A DNA stretch of 64,000 nucleotides from the NCBI GenBank assembly GCA_017540355.1, contig JAFYBE010000042.1:1-64000 (forward strand), given 5' to 3'. Shown in pieces: positions 1 through 8,600 of the stretch. The number at the start of each line of letters is the position of its first letter. The stretch's first letter is position 1. This DNA comes from Lachnospiraceae bacterium (GTDB lineage: Bacteria > Bacillota > Clostridia > Lachnospirales > Lachnospiraceae). The notes below the pieces were generated by a model, which saw nothing but the letters and a program-made list of their open reading frames with translations, ran no database searches and was not told the origin of the DNA. The translations under genes and the position numbers were made by a program.

Positions 1-93
1 AAAAAGTACGGTTTTTCCTTTAAAGTAGGCGGTACGTGGTATGTCGATAGAGACAAATTCGTTACTTGGATGAACAGGCAATGTAGGGTATAA
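1..93 (+). CDS. Excisionase-like protein, C-terminal fragment
   Basis: The window opens inside this gene. The last 30 codons are open in frame 1 and stop at the TAA at 91-93. The visible residues (GFSFKVGGTWYVDRDKF, then TWMNRQ) resemble the C-terminus of Tn916/phage-type excisionases and MerR-like helix-turn-helix proteins, where a small wing is followed by a short helix. It sits 30 bases upstream of an integrase gene on the same strand, the usual xis-int order. The N-terminal helix-turn-helix lies outside the window, so the assignment rests on this short tail and on context. Confidence 0.55.
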   Translation, partial: KKYGFSFKVGGTWYVDRDKFVTWMNRQCRV

Positions 94-123
94 TAGAAAG
101 GAAGCGTGTTGTGGGTATCCGCC

Positions 124-1401
124 ATGGGTAAGGATTTACACGGGAATGACGTAGGGAACGGGATTCATCAGATCAAGAACGGTACATATGAAGCAAGATA
201 CTACGAGAGGAATGGCAAGAGAGTATCGTTATATGACAGGAATCTGAATAGACTGAAGCGCAGATTGGATGTAGAGAGAAAGAGGGTCAGTGAGGCCACT
301 CCGCTCGCCTCGGGACGGAGAATGAAGCTGGATGAGTGGTTCGGGAAGTGGCTTAATGTATATAAGCACAATATGATCGCTCCTACGACCAGAAGAATCT
401 ACATACAAGCATATGAGAACATTATAAGCCCTGAATTGGGCAATATGGCGCTGCAGGATATAAATCCTATTCATATCAGAGAACTTATCAATAAGCTCTT
501 CGACAATGGATACAGCCATTCTACCATCAACAAGGTGAAGGTATTGCTGGTCGATATGCTCGATAAGGCGTTGCTTGATGATCTTGTATGGAAGAATGTA
601 GCCAGAGGCATTAAGTTGCCTAAGAGCGAAGATATTGAACGCAGGGTTCTGACAAGAGATGAGCAGTTGTCATTCCTTGAAACGGCAAAGGGAACTTATT
701 ACTACAATCTTTATATCGTAGCACTTAACACCGGTATGAGGATCGGAGAAGTAGCGGCTCTTACGCCCAAAGATATTGATTTTGAGAAAGGCAAGATCCA
801 CATCACAAAGACTTTGACGTATGCGAAGCTTGAAGGTGATACGAAGAAGACTTTCCACCTTGGCCCGCCGAAGACGGAGAAGAGCAGAAGAGACATTCCG
901 CTTACCAAGGAATGTGAAATCGCTATCAAGAAGCAGTATATGCAGAACAACATCGTGAAGAGTAAGCTGCATTGTAATCCTGTGGAGGGGTTGGAAGACC
1001 TGGTCTTCTGCACATCACTTAACGGGCCGCTCAATCCGGAGGTCGTAATTGATGATATCAAGCGCATTTTGAAGCAGATAAACATGATGCGTGACGATGC
1101 GGATCAGTTCGAACACTTCAGTTTTCATTCGTTCAGACACACATTCGCGACCAGATGCTTTGAGTCCGGAATGGAGCCTAAGGCGATTCAGGAGATTCTG
1201 GGACATGCGTCGCTACAGATGACGATGGATCTGTATACACATGTGACAGAAGAAAAGAGCAGATCGGAGATGGGCAAGTTCGAAAAGGCCATGATCGAGC
1301 TCGAAGAATCGCGAGAGACTCTAGATGAGAAAAGGTATCGCGAATACATTGAAAAAGAGTATAAAAATCTAAACAAGATCAGGATGATCAACCTTGCATA
1401 A
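124..1401 (+). CDS. Tyrosine site-specific recombinase (integrase)
   Basis: This 425-residue protein integrates and excises a mobile element by strand exchange at att sites. The N-terminal 60 residues (MGKDLHGND, then NGTYEARYYERNGKRV) form an AP2-like arm-binding domain. Residues about 65-150 are the SAM-like core-binding domain and about 185-390 the catalytic domain. The catalytic signature is visible: Arg in TGMRIGEVAAL, His-x-x-Arg in HSFRHTFATR, His in LGHASLQMTM and the nucleophile Tyr in DLYTHVTEE. The frame is also open from a GTG at 106. I chose ATG 124 because MGKDLxGxxxGxGI is the usual start of related clostridial integrases, although the GGAAG at 100-104 would better suit a TTG at 109. 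The preceding gene is an excisionase tail, so this marks one end of an integrative element lying mainly to the left. Confidence 0.93.
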   Translation: MGKDLHGNDVGNGIHQIKNGTYEARYYERNGKRVSLYDRNLNRLKRRLDVERKRVSEATPLASGRRMKLDEWFGKWLNVYKHNMIAPTTRRIYIQAYENIISPELGNMALQDINPIHIRELINKLFDNGYSHSTINKVKVLLVDMLDKALLDDLVWKNVARGIKLPKSEDIERRVLTRDEQLSFLETAKGTYYYNLYIVALNTGMRIGEVAALTPKDIDFEKGKIHITKTLTYAKLEGDTKKTFHLGPPKTEKSRRDIPLTKECEIAIKKQYMQNNIVKSKLHCNPVEGLEDLVFCTSLNGPLNPEVVIDDIKRILKQINMMRDDADQFEHFSFHSFRHTFATRCFESGMEPKAIQEILGHASLQMTMDLYTHVTEEKSRSEMGKFEKAMIELEESRETLDEKRYREYIEKEYKNLNKIRMINLA

Positions 1402-1444
1402 GGTGTAATCCCGATGGGAAAACGGTTAAAAGTGAAGGAATGCC

Positions 1445-1588
1445 GTGTTTACGGCGCTTGCGAGGCTTATAACGCGAGTTATTTATTCTTACTACGTGTA
1501 CCAGTCGACACCGTATGATGTTGCGAAGATCGGTGAGGATGTAGATATTACGCAGGCTGATGATGTGGGATTCGGGATGTATATATGA
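1445..1588 (+). pseudogene. Possible remnant or small ORF next to the integrase
   Basis: An open frame of 47 codons starts at GTG 1445, preceded by GAAGGAA at 1434-1440, and ends at TGA 1586-1588. The translation has a hydrophobic start (FTALARLITRVIYSYYVYQ) and a polar tail ending DDVGFGMYI. I do not recognise a family. It lies between the integrase and the chromosomal cyclase gene, where an element often truncates or replaces the 3' end of its target gene. It could therefore be the stump of a gene cut by integration, or a small unknown protein. Confidence 0.25.
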
Positions 1589-1594
1589 TGGTGC

Positions 1595-3031
1595 TTAGTA
1601 ACTATAATTCAGTGCGCTTCCATGGACTTTCTTGCTCTCGTATACACCGCTGTCAGCCAGCTTATATAGTTCTTCGAAGGATAACCTTTTGCCTTGTTTA
1701 AAAAACGCAGCACCGGCGCTGACATAGACTTCTCTGCCTTCAAGTTCCGGAATATCCATCTGGGCCACTTCTTTAAAGATGCGGCCCATTACTTGCCTGC
1801 CGGCTTCTTCATTATTTAAATTCATAACATATGCGGCGTATTCGTCCCCACCTAATCGGAAGATTATATCTTCATCACGGAAGGTGAGTTTTAACACATC
1901 TGCTATACCGCGGATTACCTTATCTCCGACATTATGTCCGTATTCATCATTGATATTCTTGAATTTGTCAACATCCAGGATGCAGAGCATTCCGGCTTTG
2001 TCATTTGCCATAGCATCGATTACTTTGCGTTCGCCGCTGCCACGGTTTAAGATGCCCGTCATTATATCGGTGCTGGCAAGAATCTCAAGATTCTGACGCT
2101 CTTTGGCTGATTCCACGATGTCATCTACGTTCTTAAATCCGGCTAACATATCGCTGTCCGGAATATTGGCATTGATGGAAACATATGTGAACTGATAATA
2201 ATGCACTTCGCCGTTATCCATGACACGGTAACTTGATACATATTCCGCATTATTTGTAAGTTTTCTCCTGACTGTATCTAAAGATATGGCATCATACATC
2301 CACTCCTGATCCTCGGAATACACACGATCCTTAACATACTGCTTATAGAGGACATCATAGGGATATATCTTATCTCCGGCACCTTCCATACCCTTAGTAA
2401 CATAGCCGTCAAGCTTAAGGATCACCACGTCGCCCGTTTTGGGATTGATCTTAAATATGTTGTAGTAATCGCGACTTAATGTCTCCACGATATCTAACTG
2501 TTCTCTTAAATAACGCTTATCGGCAATATGCTTGCGAATGGATTGGTCGATATCACGGAAGGCAAGAATAAAATTGTTGGTTTCTCCAGGTTGCCCGGCA
2601 AGTGCAAAAGCCATCTGATGATAGGACATATTTCCGTCATCAGACAGACGCATATAATCAAGTGTAAACAATTCTCCGTCTTTGATCCGTGAGAACACAA
2701 CATCCAACTTCGTATCTCTCTGGATGCTTTCAATGCTGTTTACTACGCATCTATCTACGTATTCAGCCATAAAACGGTCGTAATTGTCGAATCTAAATCC
2801 CAGTTCAACCGCGTAACGATTGGTGTTCTCTCCGGTTGAACGATACAGATACATCTTCTTTGTCTTGGCATTGATTACCCATATTGTATGATATTCCTTA
2901 CCGATTCCGGTAATAATACCGGTTAATCGGCGTATACGCGAATTAAAATCCTCTACCAGATCACGCTGTTCTTCGGGATAGGTCGAGGGATCGATCAATT
3001 CATTCTCTCTGATTACTAAATCTGATTGCAT
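1595..3031 (-). CDS. Diguanylate cyclase (GGDEF)
   Basis: Makes cyclic di-GMP from two GTP. The 478-residue protein has no clear membrane segment. Residues about 20-310 look like sensory PAS-type repeats, and about 320-478 are the GGDEF domain with LDVDKFKNINDEYGHNVGD and the active-site loop GGDEY at about 394-398. The Arg-x-x-Asp inhibitory site (RDED, five residues before GGDEY) is intact, so product inhibition is expected. I start at ATG 3031 rather than an upstream in-frame start because an AGGAGG lies four bases before it and the upstream extension has no domain character. It is divergent from the traX operon with closely spaced promoters. An HD-GYP gene at 55.4 kb could be the opposing activity. 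Confidence 0.9.
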   Translation of the reverse strand: MQSDLVIRENELIDPSTYPEEQRDLVEDFNSRIRRLTGIITGIGKEYHTIWVINAKTKKMYLYRSTGENTNRYAVELGFRFDNYDRFMAEYVDRCVVNSIESIQRDTKLDVVFSRIKDGELFTLDYMRLSDDGNMSYHQMAFALAGQPGETNNFILAFRDIDQSIRKHIADKRYLREQLDIVETLSRDYYNIFKINPKTGDVVILKLDGYVTKGMEGAGDKIYPYDVLYKQYVKDRVYSEDQEWMYDAISLDTVRRKLTNNAEYVSSYRVMDNGEVHYYQFTYVSINANIPDSDMLAGFKNVDDIVESAKERQNLEILASTDIMTGILNRGSGERKVIDAMANDKAGMLCILDVDKFKNINDEYGHNVGDKVIRGIADVLKLTFRDEDIIFRLGGDEYAAYVMNLNNEEAGRQVMGRIFKEVAQMDIPELEGREVYVSAGAAFFKQGKRLSFEELYKLADSGVYESKKVHGSALNYSY

Positions 3032-3080
3032 AACGCCTCCTGCAAGTTCTGTTATGTGCAAAGATATCTGTATAAATAGA

Positions 3081-3109
3081 ATTTTACAATAATTTGTGCA
3101 AAGCGACAA
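3081..3109 (-). promoter_or_regulatory. Promoter of the diguanylate cyclase gene
   Basis: On the minus strand, TTGTCG (3109-3104) and TAAAAT (3086-3081) are separated by 17 bases, giving a sigma-A-like promoter about 50 bases upstream of the chosen ATG at 3031. Read by eye only. Confidence 0.5.
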
Positions 3110-3116
3110 TACTCCT

Positions 3117-3144
3117 TTGATATGCGGACAATTTAGGGTATAAT
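3117..3144 (+). promoter_or_regulatory. Promoter of the traX-GH5 operon
   Basis: TTGATA (3117-3122) and TATAAT (3139-3144) have a 16-base spacer, and the start codon of the TraX-like gene lies 40 bases downstream. Its -35 is 7 bases from the -35 of the opposite cyclase promoter, so a regulator binding here would affect both. Confidence 0.6.
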
Positions 3145-3184
3145 AAGTACTGCGCAAAAATTATTGGATGACAGGTAAATAAAA

Positions 3185-3889
3185 ATGGATAGGTTAAGAG
3201 TCCTTAACAGAAACCAGATTAAATATATAGCCATAATAGCAATGGTAATCGATCATATTGCATGGGCATTCGTTCCGCTTAATTCCGTTAAAGGTGTAGC
3301 CATGCATTTTGTCGGCCGCCTCACGGGACCGATAATGGGATACTTTTTGGGTGAAGCTTATCTGCATACCAGAAGTGTGCCGAAACTTGCCGCAAGACTC
3401 GGGATATTTGCAATTATATCATGGATTCCATTCAGCCTTTTTGAGAACGGAAGATGGCCCACAGCTCAGTTCGGAGTAATATATACTCTGTTTCTGGGTC
3501 TTATGGCCACATGGATATGGGATAAAGTAAAACTTGACGAGTGGATAAAAGCACTTATAATATTTGGCATAGTACTTTTGTCCCAGTTCGGCGATTGGGT
3601 TGTATGTGATGTATTGTGGCCGTTCTTTACGGTATTATATAAGAATGACAAGGTCGGAAAGTGGTACTGGTTCGGCGGTGTATGTGTATATTCTATCATA
3701 AAATCATTTATGACGATGGGTGTATATAAGGGTATAGCACAGTTTGGTCTTGTTGTTGCAATGCTCATTCTGATGTTTTTATATAACGGAGAACGCGGCA
3801 GCGGACATCCGTTTCATAAATGGTTTTTCTATATATTTTATCCTTTGCATTTGCTAGTGCTTGCAATGTTTAGATATGGTATTATATAG
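3185..3889 (+). CDS. TraX family membrane acyltransferase-like protein
   Basis: A 234-residue polytopic membrane protein. The N-terminus (LNRNQIKYIAIIAMVIDHIAW) is the hallmark of the TraX family, named after the F-plasmid protein needed to N-acetylate pilin, and is also seen in related acyltransferase-3-like enzymes. About seven or eight hydrophobic segments span the protein. The conserved Asp-His of the first segment (VIDHIAW) is present. In Firmicutes such proteins are common outside conjugation modules and their substrate is unknown, so a role in acetylating a surface polymer or protein is inference. The gene heads a tight operon: the next gene starts 3 bases after its stop and a GH5 lipoprotein follows. 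The ribosome site (ACAGGT) is weak. Confidence 0.8.
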   Translation: MDRLRVLNRNQIKYIAIIAMVIDHIAWAFVPLNSVKGVAMHFVGRLTGPIMGYFLGEAYLHTRSVPKLAARLGIFAIISWIPFSLFENGRWPTAQFGVIYTLFLGLMATWIWDKVKLDEWIKALIIFGIVLLSQFGDWVVCDVLWPFFTVLYKNDKVGKWYWFGGVCVYSIIKSFMTMGVYKGIAQFGLVVAMLILMFLYNGERGSGHPFHKWFFYIFYPLHLLVLAMFRYGII

Positions 3890-3892
3890 TTT

Positions 3893-4153
3893 ATGAATGA
3901 TGAGATCAAAATGAATGTTTCTTCTCTTATCAGAAAAGACGGAGAGAAGGCCATATATGTGATGTTCACCGATTCGGAAAAGCAGGCGGAATTCCGGCTG
4001 CCGGGGTGTGAGTTGTTAAATAACAGGGGTTTTGATAAGAAAGAAATAGATGATCTTACGGATTATCTTAAAAATGAGCAGGACTATATATTCGGTATAG
4101 CTAAGAAAGTTAATCCTATGAAGGGGTTCATGGGTAAAGAACAGGGAGTATGA
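3893..4153 (+). CDS. Conserved small hypothetical protein
   Basis: An 86-residue soluble protein with no signal peptide or membrane segment. The pattern (SSLIRKDGEKAIYVMFTDSEKQAEFRLP, then an EIDDLTDYLKNEQDYIFGIAKKVNP tail) suggests a small alpha/beta domain. The family feels familiar from Lachnospiraceae genomes but I know no function. It lies 3 bases after traX and 4 bases before the GH5 gene, so all three are likely co-translated. ATG 3893 has no clear ribosome site; ATG 3911 (Met7), preceded by GATGAGATC, is an alternative. Confidence 0.7.
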   Translation: MNDEIKMNVSSLIRKDGEKAIYVMFTDSEKQAEFRLPGCELLNNRGFDKKEIDDLTDYLKNEQDYIFGIAKKVNPMKGFMGKEQGV

Positions 4154-4157
4154 TCGG

Positions 4158-5366
4158 ATGTATGGATTAAGACGAATGGTTGCATTGTTGGCGGCCATGT
4201 CAGTACTGGTGATTTCCTTGGCCGGCTGCGGACAGCAGACAAAAGAACCTTCCGGCAATAATAAGGATGATATACAAGAGGCGATAGACATCATGGCAGA
4301 AGAGAAGACTGAAGAGGAAAGCCTTTCCGTTGCCGATGATGCGAAAGCCCCTTCTGAAACAGAGAATAAATCTGAGGATATAGAGGAGAATAATAAAAAT
4401 GAAAAGGGAACTGAGGAGGCTGACGGAGAATTGAAGACCAAATATGACAAACATGGTGCCCTTCATGTGAATAATAAAGGAAAATTGTGCGATCATAATG
4501 GTGAAGTCGTTGCTCTTCACGGATACAGCACACACGGAATCAATCTTTATGATGAGTACATTAACCGACAGTTCCTTGAGTATATGAGGGATGAGTGGAA
4601 GATAGATATTATCAGGCTTGCTATGTATACATCCGAGCAGAACGGTTATTGCGTAAGCGGAGATGAGAATAAAGCTCATCTTATGGATGTGATAGACAGA
4701 GGCGTTAAGGCCGCTACGGAACTTGGCCTTTATGTAATCATTGACTGGCATATATTGTCCGATTCAAATCCCAATATATATGCTGATCAGGCAATAGATT
4801 TCTTCGATACGATTTCCAAGAAGTATTCTTCGTACGGTAATATCATATACGAAATATGCAATGAGCCCAATTCCGGCTGCTCATGGGACGATATTCGCTC
4901 ATACAGTGAGAGAGTAATTCCGGTTATCAGAAAGAATGATCCGTACAGTGTAATCCTGGTAGGTACTCCCAATTGGAGTCAGAGACTGGATGAGGCTGTT
5001 GCAAGGCCCATAACCACGGATGACAATATAATGTATGTTTTGCATTTTTATGCTGATACTCACAGAGACGATCTGCGTAATATCTGCCAGAATGCACTTA
5101 ACAACAACCTGCCGATATTCGTATCCGAGTTCGGTACATGTGCGGCAGACGGTAACGGCGGCCACAATGAGGCAGAAGCAGATAAGTGGATAGAGCTTCT
5201 TGATAATAACGATATAAGCTATGTAATGTGGAATATTTCCAATAAGAATGAGACCAGTGCGATGATTATGCCGGGATGCGACAATACTACCGGCCCTTAT
5301 GATGACAGCCAGTTAAGAGAACCTGCGAAATGGTACAAAAACAAGCTTACAAGAACAGATAATTAG
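4158..5366 (+). CDS. GH5 cellulase-type lipoprotein
   Basis: A 402-residue secreted lipoprotein that probably hydrolyses beta-1,4-glucans at the cell surface. The signal peptide ends in lipobox L-A-G-Cys24. Residues about 30-95 are a low-complexity acidic linker rich in Glu, Lys and Asp. The GH5 barrel covers about 100-395, with LHGYSTHGI near its start, IDWHIL, the acid/base Glu236 in ICNEPN and the nucleophile Glu324 in VSEFGT, the subfamily-2 endoglucanase style. There is no carbohydrate-binding module, so it may act on short or soluble chains. The gene is last in the traX operon. Its stop overlaps by 4 bases the stop of the convergent small gene, and its transcript must run into that gene to reach the hairpins at 5410 and 5550. 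Confidence 0.9.
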   Translation: MYGLRRMVALLAAMSVLVISLAGCGQQTKEPSGNNKDDIQEAIDIMAEEKTEEESLSVADDAKAPSETENKSEDIEENNKNEKGTEEADGELKTKYDKHGALHVNNKGKLCDHNGEVVALHGYSTHGINLYDEYINRQFLEYMRDEWKIDIIRLAMYTSEQNGYCVSGDENKAHLMDVIDRGVKAATELGLYVIIDWHILSDSNPNIYADQAIDFFDTISKKYSSYGNIIYEICNEPNSGCSWDDIRSYSERVIPVIRKNDPYSVILVGTPNWSQRLDEAVARPITTDDNIMYVLHFYADTHRDDLRNICQNALNNNLPIFVSEFGTCAADGNGGHNEAEADKWIELLDNNDISYVMWNISNKNETSAMIMPGCDNTTGPYDDSQLREPAKWYKNKLTRTDN

Positions 5367-5608
5367 AAATTACCGCGCTGCTCGTTCAGCCAATTAACAG
5401 CAAAATCACGACCTTCCTCGTTTAAGGGGAAGGTCTTATTTGTTTTAAGGGAATCATCCGTACTGTAGTATGAATATGGCTCAGGCCATACGGTCGCAAG
5501 AATCTTATCATTGCCGTCATTGGCAAGTCTGAAACGCATGCCTGAATCCGAACCCGTGAAGGGTTCTTTTTTTATGAATTTTAAAGATACTTTTTCTTTT
5601 TCTATCAT
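5363..5608 (-). CDS. Conserved small hypothetical protein
   Basis: An 81-residue soluble protein. Its pattern (FTGSDSGMRFRL, VWPEPYSYYSTDD, then a C-terminal EEGRDFAVNWLNEQ) recalls a small family I associate with Lachnospiraceae and has no known function. It starts 30 bases after the activase stop on the same strand, so it is probably co-transcribed, although no good ribosome site is visible before the ATG at 5608. It is convergent with GH5 with a 4-base stop overlap. Two plus-strand terminator hairpins lie within it, antisense to its coding strand, which is unusual for a real gene. Confidence 0.6.
   Translation of the reverse strand: MIEKEKVSLKFIKKEPFTGSDSGMRFRLANDGNDKILATVWPEPYSYYSTDDSLKTNKTFPLNEEGRDFAVNWLNEQRGNF
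5410..5446 (+). terminator. Intrinsic terminator downstream of GH5 (first)
   Basis: A perfect 8-bp stem, GACCTTCC (5410-5417) with GGAAGGTC (5428-5435), has a 10-base loop and is followed by TTATTTGTTTT. It lies 44 bases after the GH5 stop, inside the convergent 81-residue gene. Confidence 0.65.
5550..5573 (+). terminator. Intrinsic terminator downstream of GH5 (second)
   Basis: A perfect 6-bp stem, GAACCC (5550-5555) with GGGTTC (5561-5566), has a 5-base loop and is followed by seven T. It is near the 5' end of the opposite small gene, so it would act as a backup for plus-strand transcripts that pass the first hairpin. Confidence 0.6.
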
Positions 5609-5638
5609 ATCAATATACCGATAAAGTTATATCATAAA

Positions 5639-8600
5639 TTAATTATTCGTAGAATTCATTCTCTTAAAAGCGCTGCTTAGCATCAGTTTTATTCTGTTTA
5701 ACTGATTAACTTCACTTGCACCGGGATCGTAATCGATTGCTACGATATTGGCTTCGGGATGAGTACGTCTGATTTCCTTAATTACACCCTTTCCGACTAT
5801 ATGGTTGGGCAGGCATCCGAAGGGCTGAGTACATACGATGTTAGTAGCCCCGTCGTGAATAAGCTCTATCATCTCTCCAACAAGGAACCAGCCCTCACCG
5901 GTCTGATTACCAATAGAAACATAATTCGATGCATAATCCGCAAGAGTATGAATATCACTGTAAGGAGTGAAGTGCTTACTCTTCTTGAATGCGTTATTGG
6001 CAGGTTTCTGTAAGAACTGTATTGCCTTTATACCCATAGAAGATAACTTCGCGGTCTTTTTACTTGTTCCGAGATTCTCTGCCTTATATACCTGATTATA
6101 GAAGCAATAATGCATGAAACCGAACAGTTCGGGTACAACGGCTTCGGCACCTTCTGATTCAAGCAGTTCAACAAGATGATTATTTCCGGTGGGAGAGTAT
6201 TTAACCAAAATCTCACCAACGATTCCGACGCGAGGCTTTCTTAAGTCCTCATGAATGGGGATATTATCGAACTCCTCAATCATCTGTCTGCACATACGCT
6301 TAAATACATGGTAGGAAAGATATTTGTGATTAATGAATTCAACACATTTATCAACCCATTTCTTATGAACTTCTTCAACGGAACCCGGAGTTATCTCATA
6401 AGGTCTCATACGATATACGGTCTTTTGAAGTATATCGCCGAATGCAGCACCGTATGCGGCACGAAGCAAGAACGGAATATCGATCTTAAAGCCGGGATTT
6501 GATTCAATGCCGCCTAAATTGAGTGATATTACCGGTATATGTTCAAGACCCGCCTTACGCAGAGCACGACGTATGAAACCAATATAGTTGGTAGCTCTGC
6601 AGCCGCCGCCGGTCTGTGTGATTATTAATGCAACCCTGTCCGTATCATATTGGCCGGATTCCAAAGCTGCCATAAGCTGTCCTACAACAATAAGTGAAGG
6701 ATAACACGCGTCATTATTGACATATTTAAGGCCGGCATCAATTGCTGTCCTGTTATCATTGTCAAGTACTACAAGATTATATCCGCTTGCGGCCATTGCC
6801 GGACCTAAGATGTCAAAATGAATGGGAGACATCTGAGGACATAAGATTGTATAGTTCTTACGCATCTCTTCGGTGAAAGGAACTTTTGTAATGGCGCTTG
6901 AACGAATTGTTCGCTTGTCGCCTTTTCTTTCTTTAACGCCCAAAGCTGAGATGAGTGATCTTATTCTTATTCTTGCGGCTCCGAGGTTATTAATCTCATC
7001 AATCTTAAGACAGGTGTATATCTTATCCGAGCCGGAGAGAATATCATTGACCTGATCAGTTGTAACGGCATCAAGACCGCAACCGAATGAGTTAAGCTGG
7101 ATGAGGTCAAGGAAGTCCACGGTTTTTACATAGCTGGCGGCAGCATAAAGCCTTGAATGATACATCCACTGGTCCATAACGATCAAAGGCCTTTCGGGCT
7201 CTGCCAGATGTGATATGGAATCTTCCGTCAGTACGGCAAATCCGTACGATGTAATAAGTTCGGGAATTCCGTGATTGATCTCGGGATCAAGATGATAGGG
7301 ACGGCCTGCAAGAACAATACCCTTTGTCCCTGTATCCTTAAGATACTGTATTGTCTCTTCGCCCTTCCTTCGTACATCATCCCTTGCAGCCATAAGTTCT
7401 TCCCAGGCATCGTGTACTGCTGCTGTAATCTCCCAGGCGGGAATCTCCGTAAATTCCTTTTTAAGAGCTTCCAAAACGGTTGCTTCGGAAGTAAAAGCCA
7501 TAAAAGGATTGCGAAGCTTGGCTTCACCGCGTCCGATTTCCTCGACATTGTTCTTGATGTTCTCGGAATAAGAAGTGACTATCGGACAGTTGTAGTGGTT
7601 GCCGGCTTCCTTGAATTCTTCACGCTCATAGAAAAGAGAAGGGTAGAAGATGAAATCGACACCCTCGTGTATAAGCCACATTACATGCCCGTGTGCAATC
7701 TTTGCGGGATAGCATTCGGATTCACTGGGAATGGATTCTATACCGAGTTCATATATCTTATGGGTGGAATTCGGTGACAATACCACCTTGTAGTTAAGTT
7801 TTGTAAAGAATGTGAACCAGAAAGGATAGTTCTCATACATATTAAGGACTCTCGGAATACCGACAGTTCCCCGTACGGCCCTGGATGTCTCTAAAGGTTC
7901 ATATGAGAAGAGTCTCTTTAACTTATATTCGAATAGATTGGGAATGCCGTTATCAACTTTGGCCTTACCCAGGCCGCGTTCACAACGGTTGCCCGAAATA
8001 TACTGTCTGCCACCTGAGAATCTGTTGATTGTAAGACGGCAATTGTTCGTGCAGCCCTTACATTTGGCCATACTTGTCTCGTATTTGAGTTCTGTAATCT
8101 CTTTTAAAGAAAGCATTGTTGAATTATAGCCTTCTTCATATTTCTCGCGTGCAATCAAAGCTGCACCGAAAGCACCCATGATACCTGCAATATCAGGTCT
8201 GATGGCTTCACATCCGGCTATTTTCTCAAAAGCGCGCAAAACTGCATCGTTATAGAATGTTCCGCCCTGAACAACAATATTCTTGCCGAGTTCCGAGGCA
8301 CTTGATACCTTTATAACCTTAAACAGGGCATTTTTAATAACGGAATATGCAAGACCTGAAGATATATCTGCTACGGTTGCGCCTTCCTTTTGTGCCTGCT
8401 TAACCTTACTGTTCATGAATACGGTACATCTTGTACCGAGATCTATGGGATAAGGAGCAAAAAGAGCTTCCTTGGCAAAATCCTGAACACTTAAGCCTAA
8501 AGAAGAGGCAAATGTCTCAATAAAGCTTCCACAGCCCGAAGAACATGCTTCATTAAGCTGAACGGAATCCACGCATCTGTTGCGTATCTTGATACACTTC

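Larger units (their letters stand above)
1..1440 (+). mobile_element. End of an integrated element (xis-int module)
   Basis: A partial excisionase-like gene is followed by an integrase gene. Ordinary chromosomal genes begin at 1.6 kb. Integrase genes of phages and Tn916-like elements commonly lie at the element edge beside the att site, so the junction is expected between about 1402 and 1595. I could not identify the att core because the other end is outside the window; the right coordinate is approximate. Confidence 0.5.
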
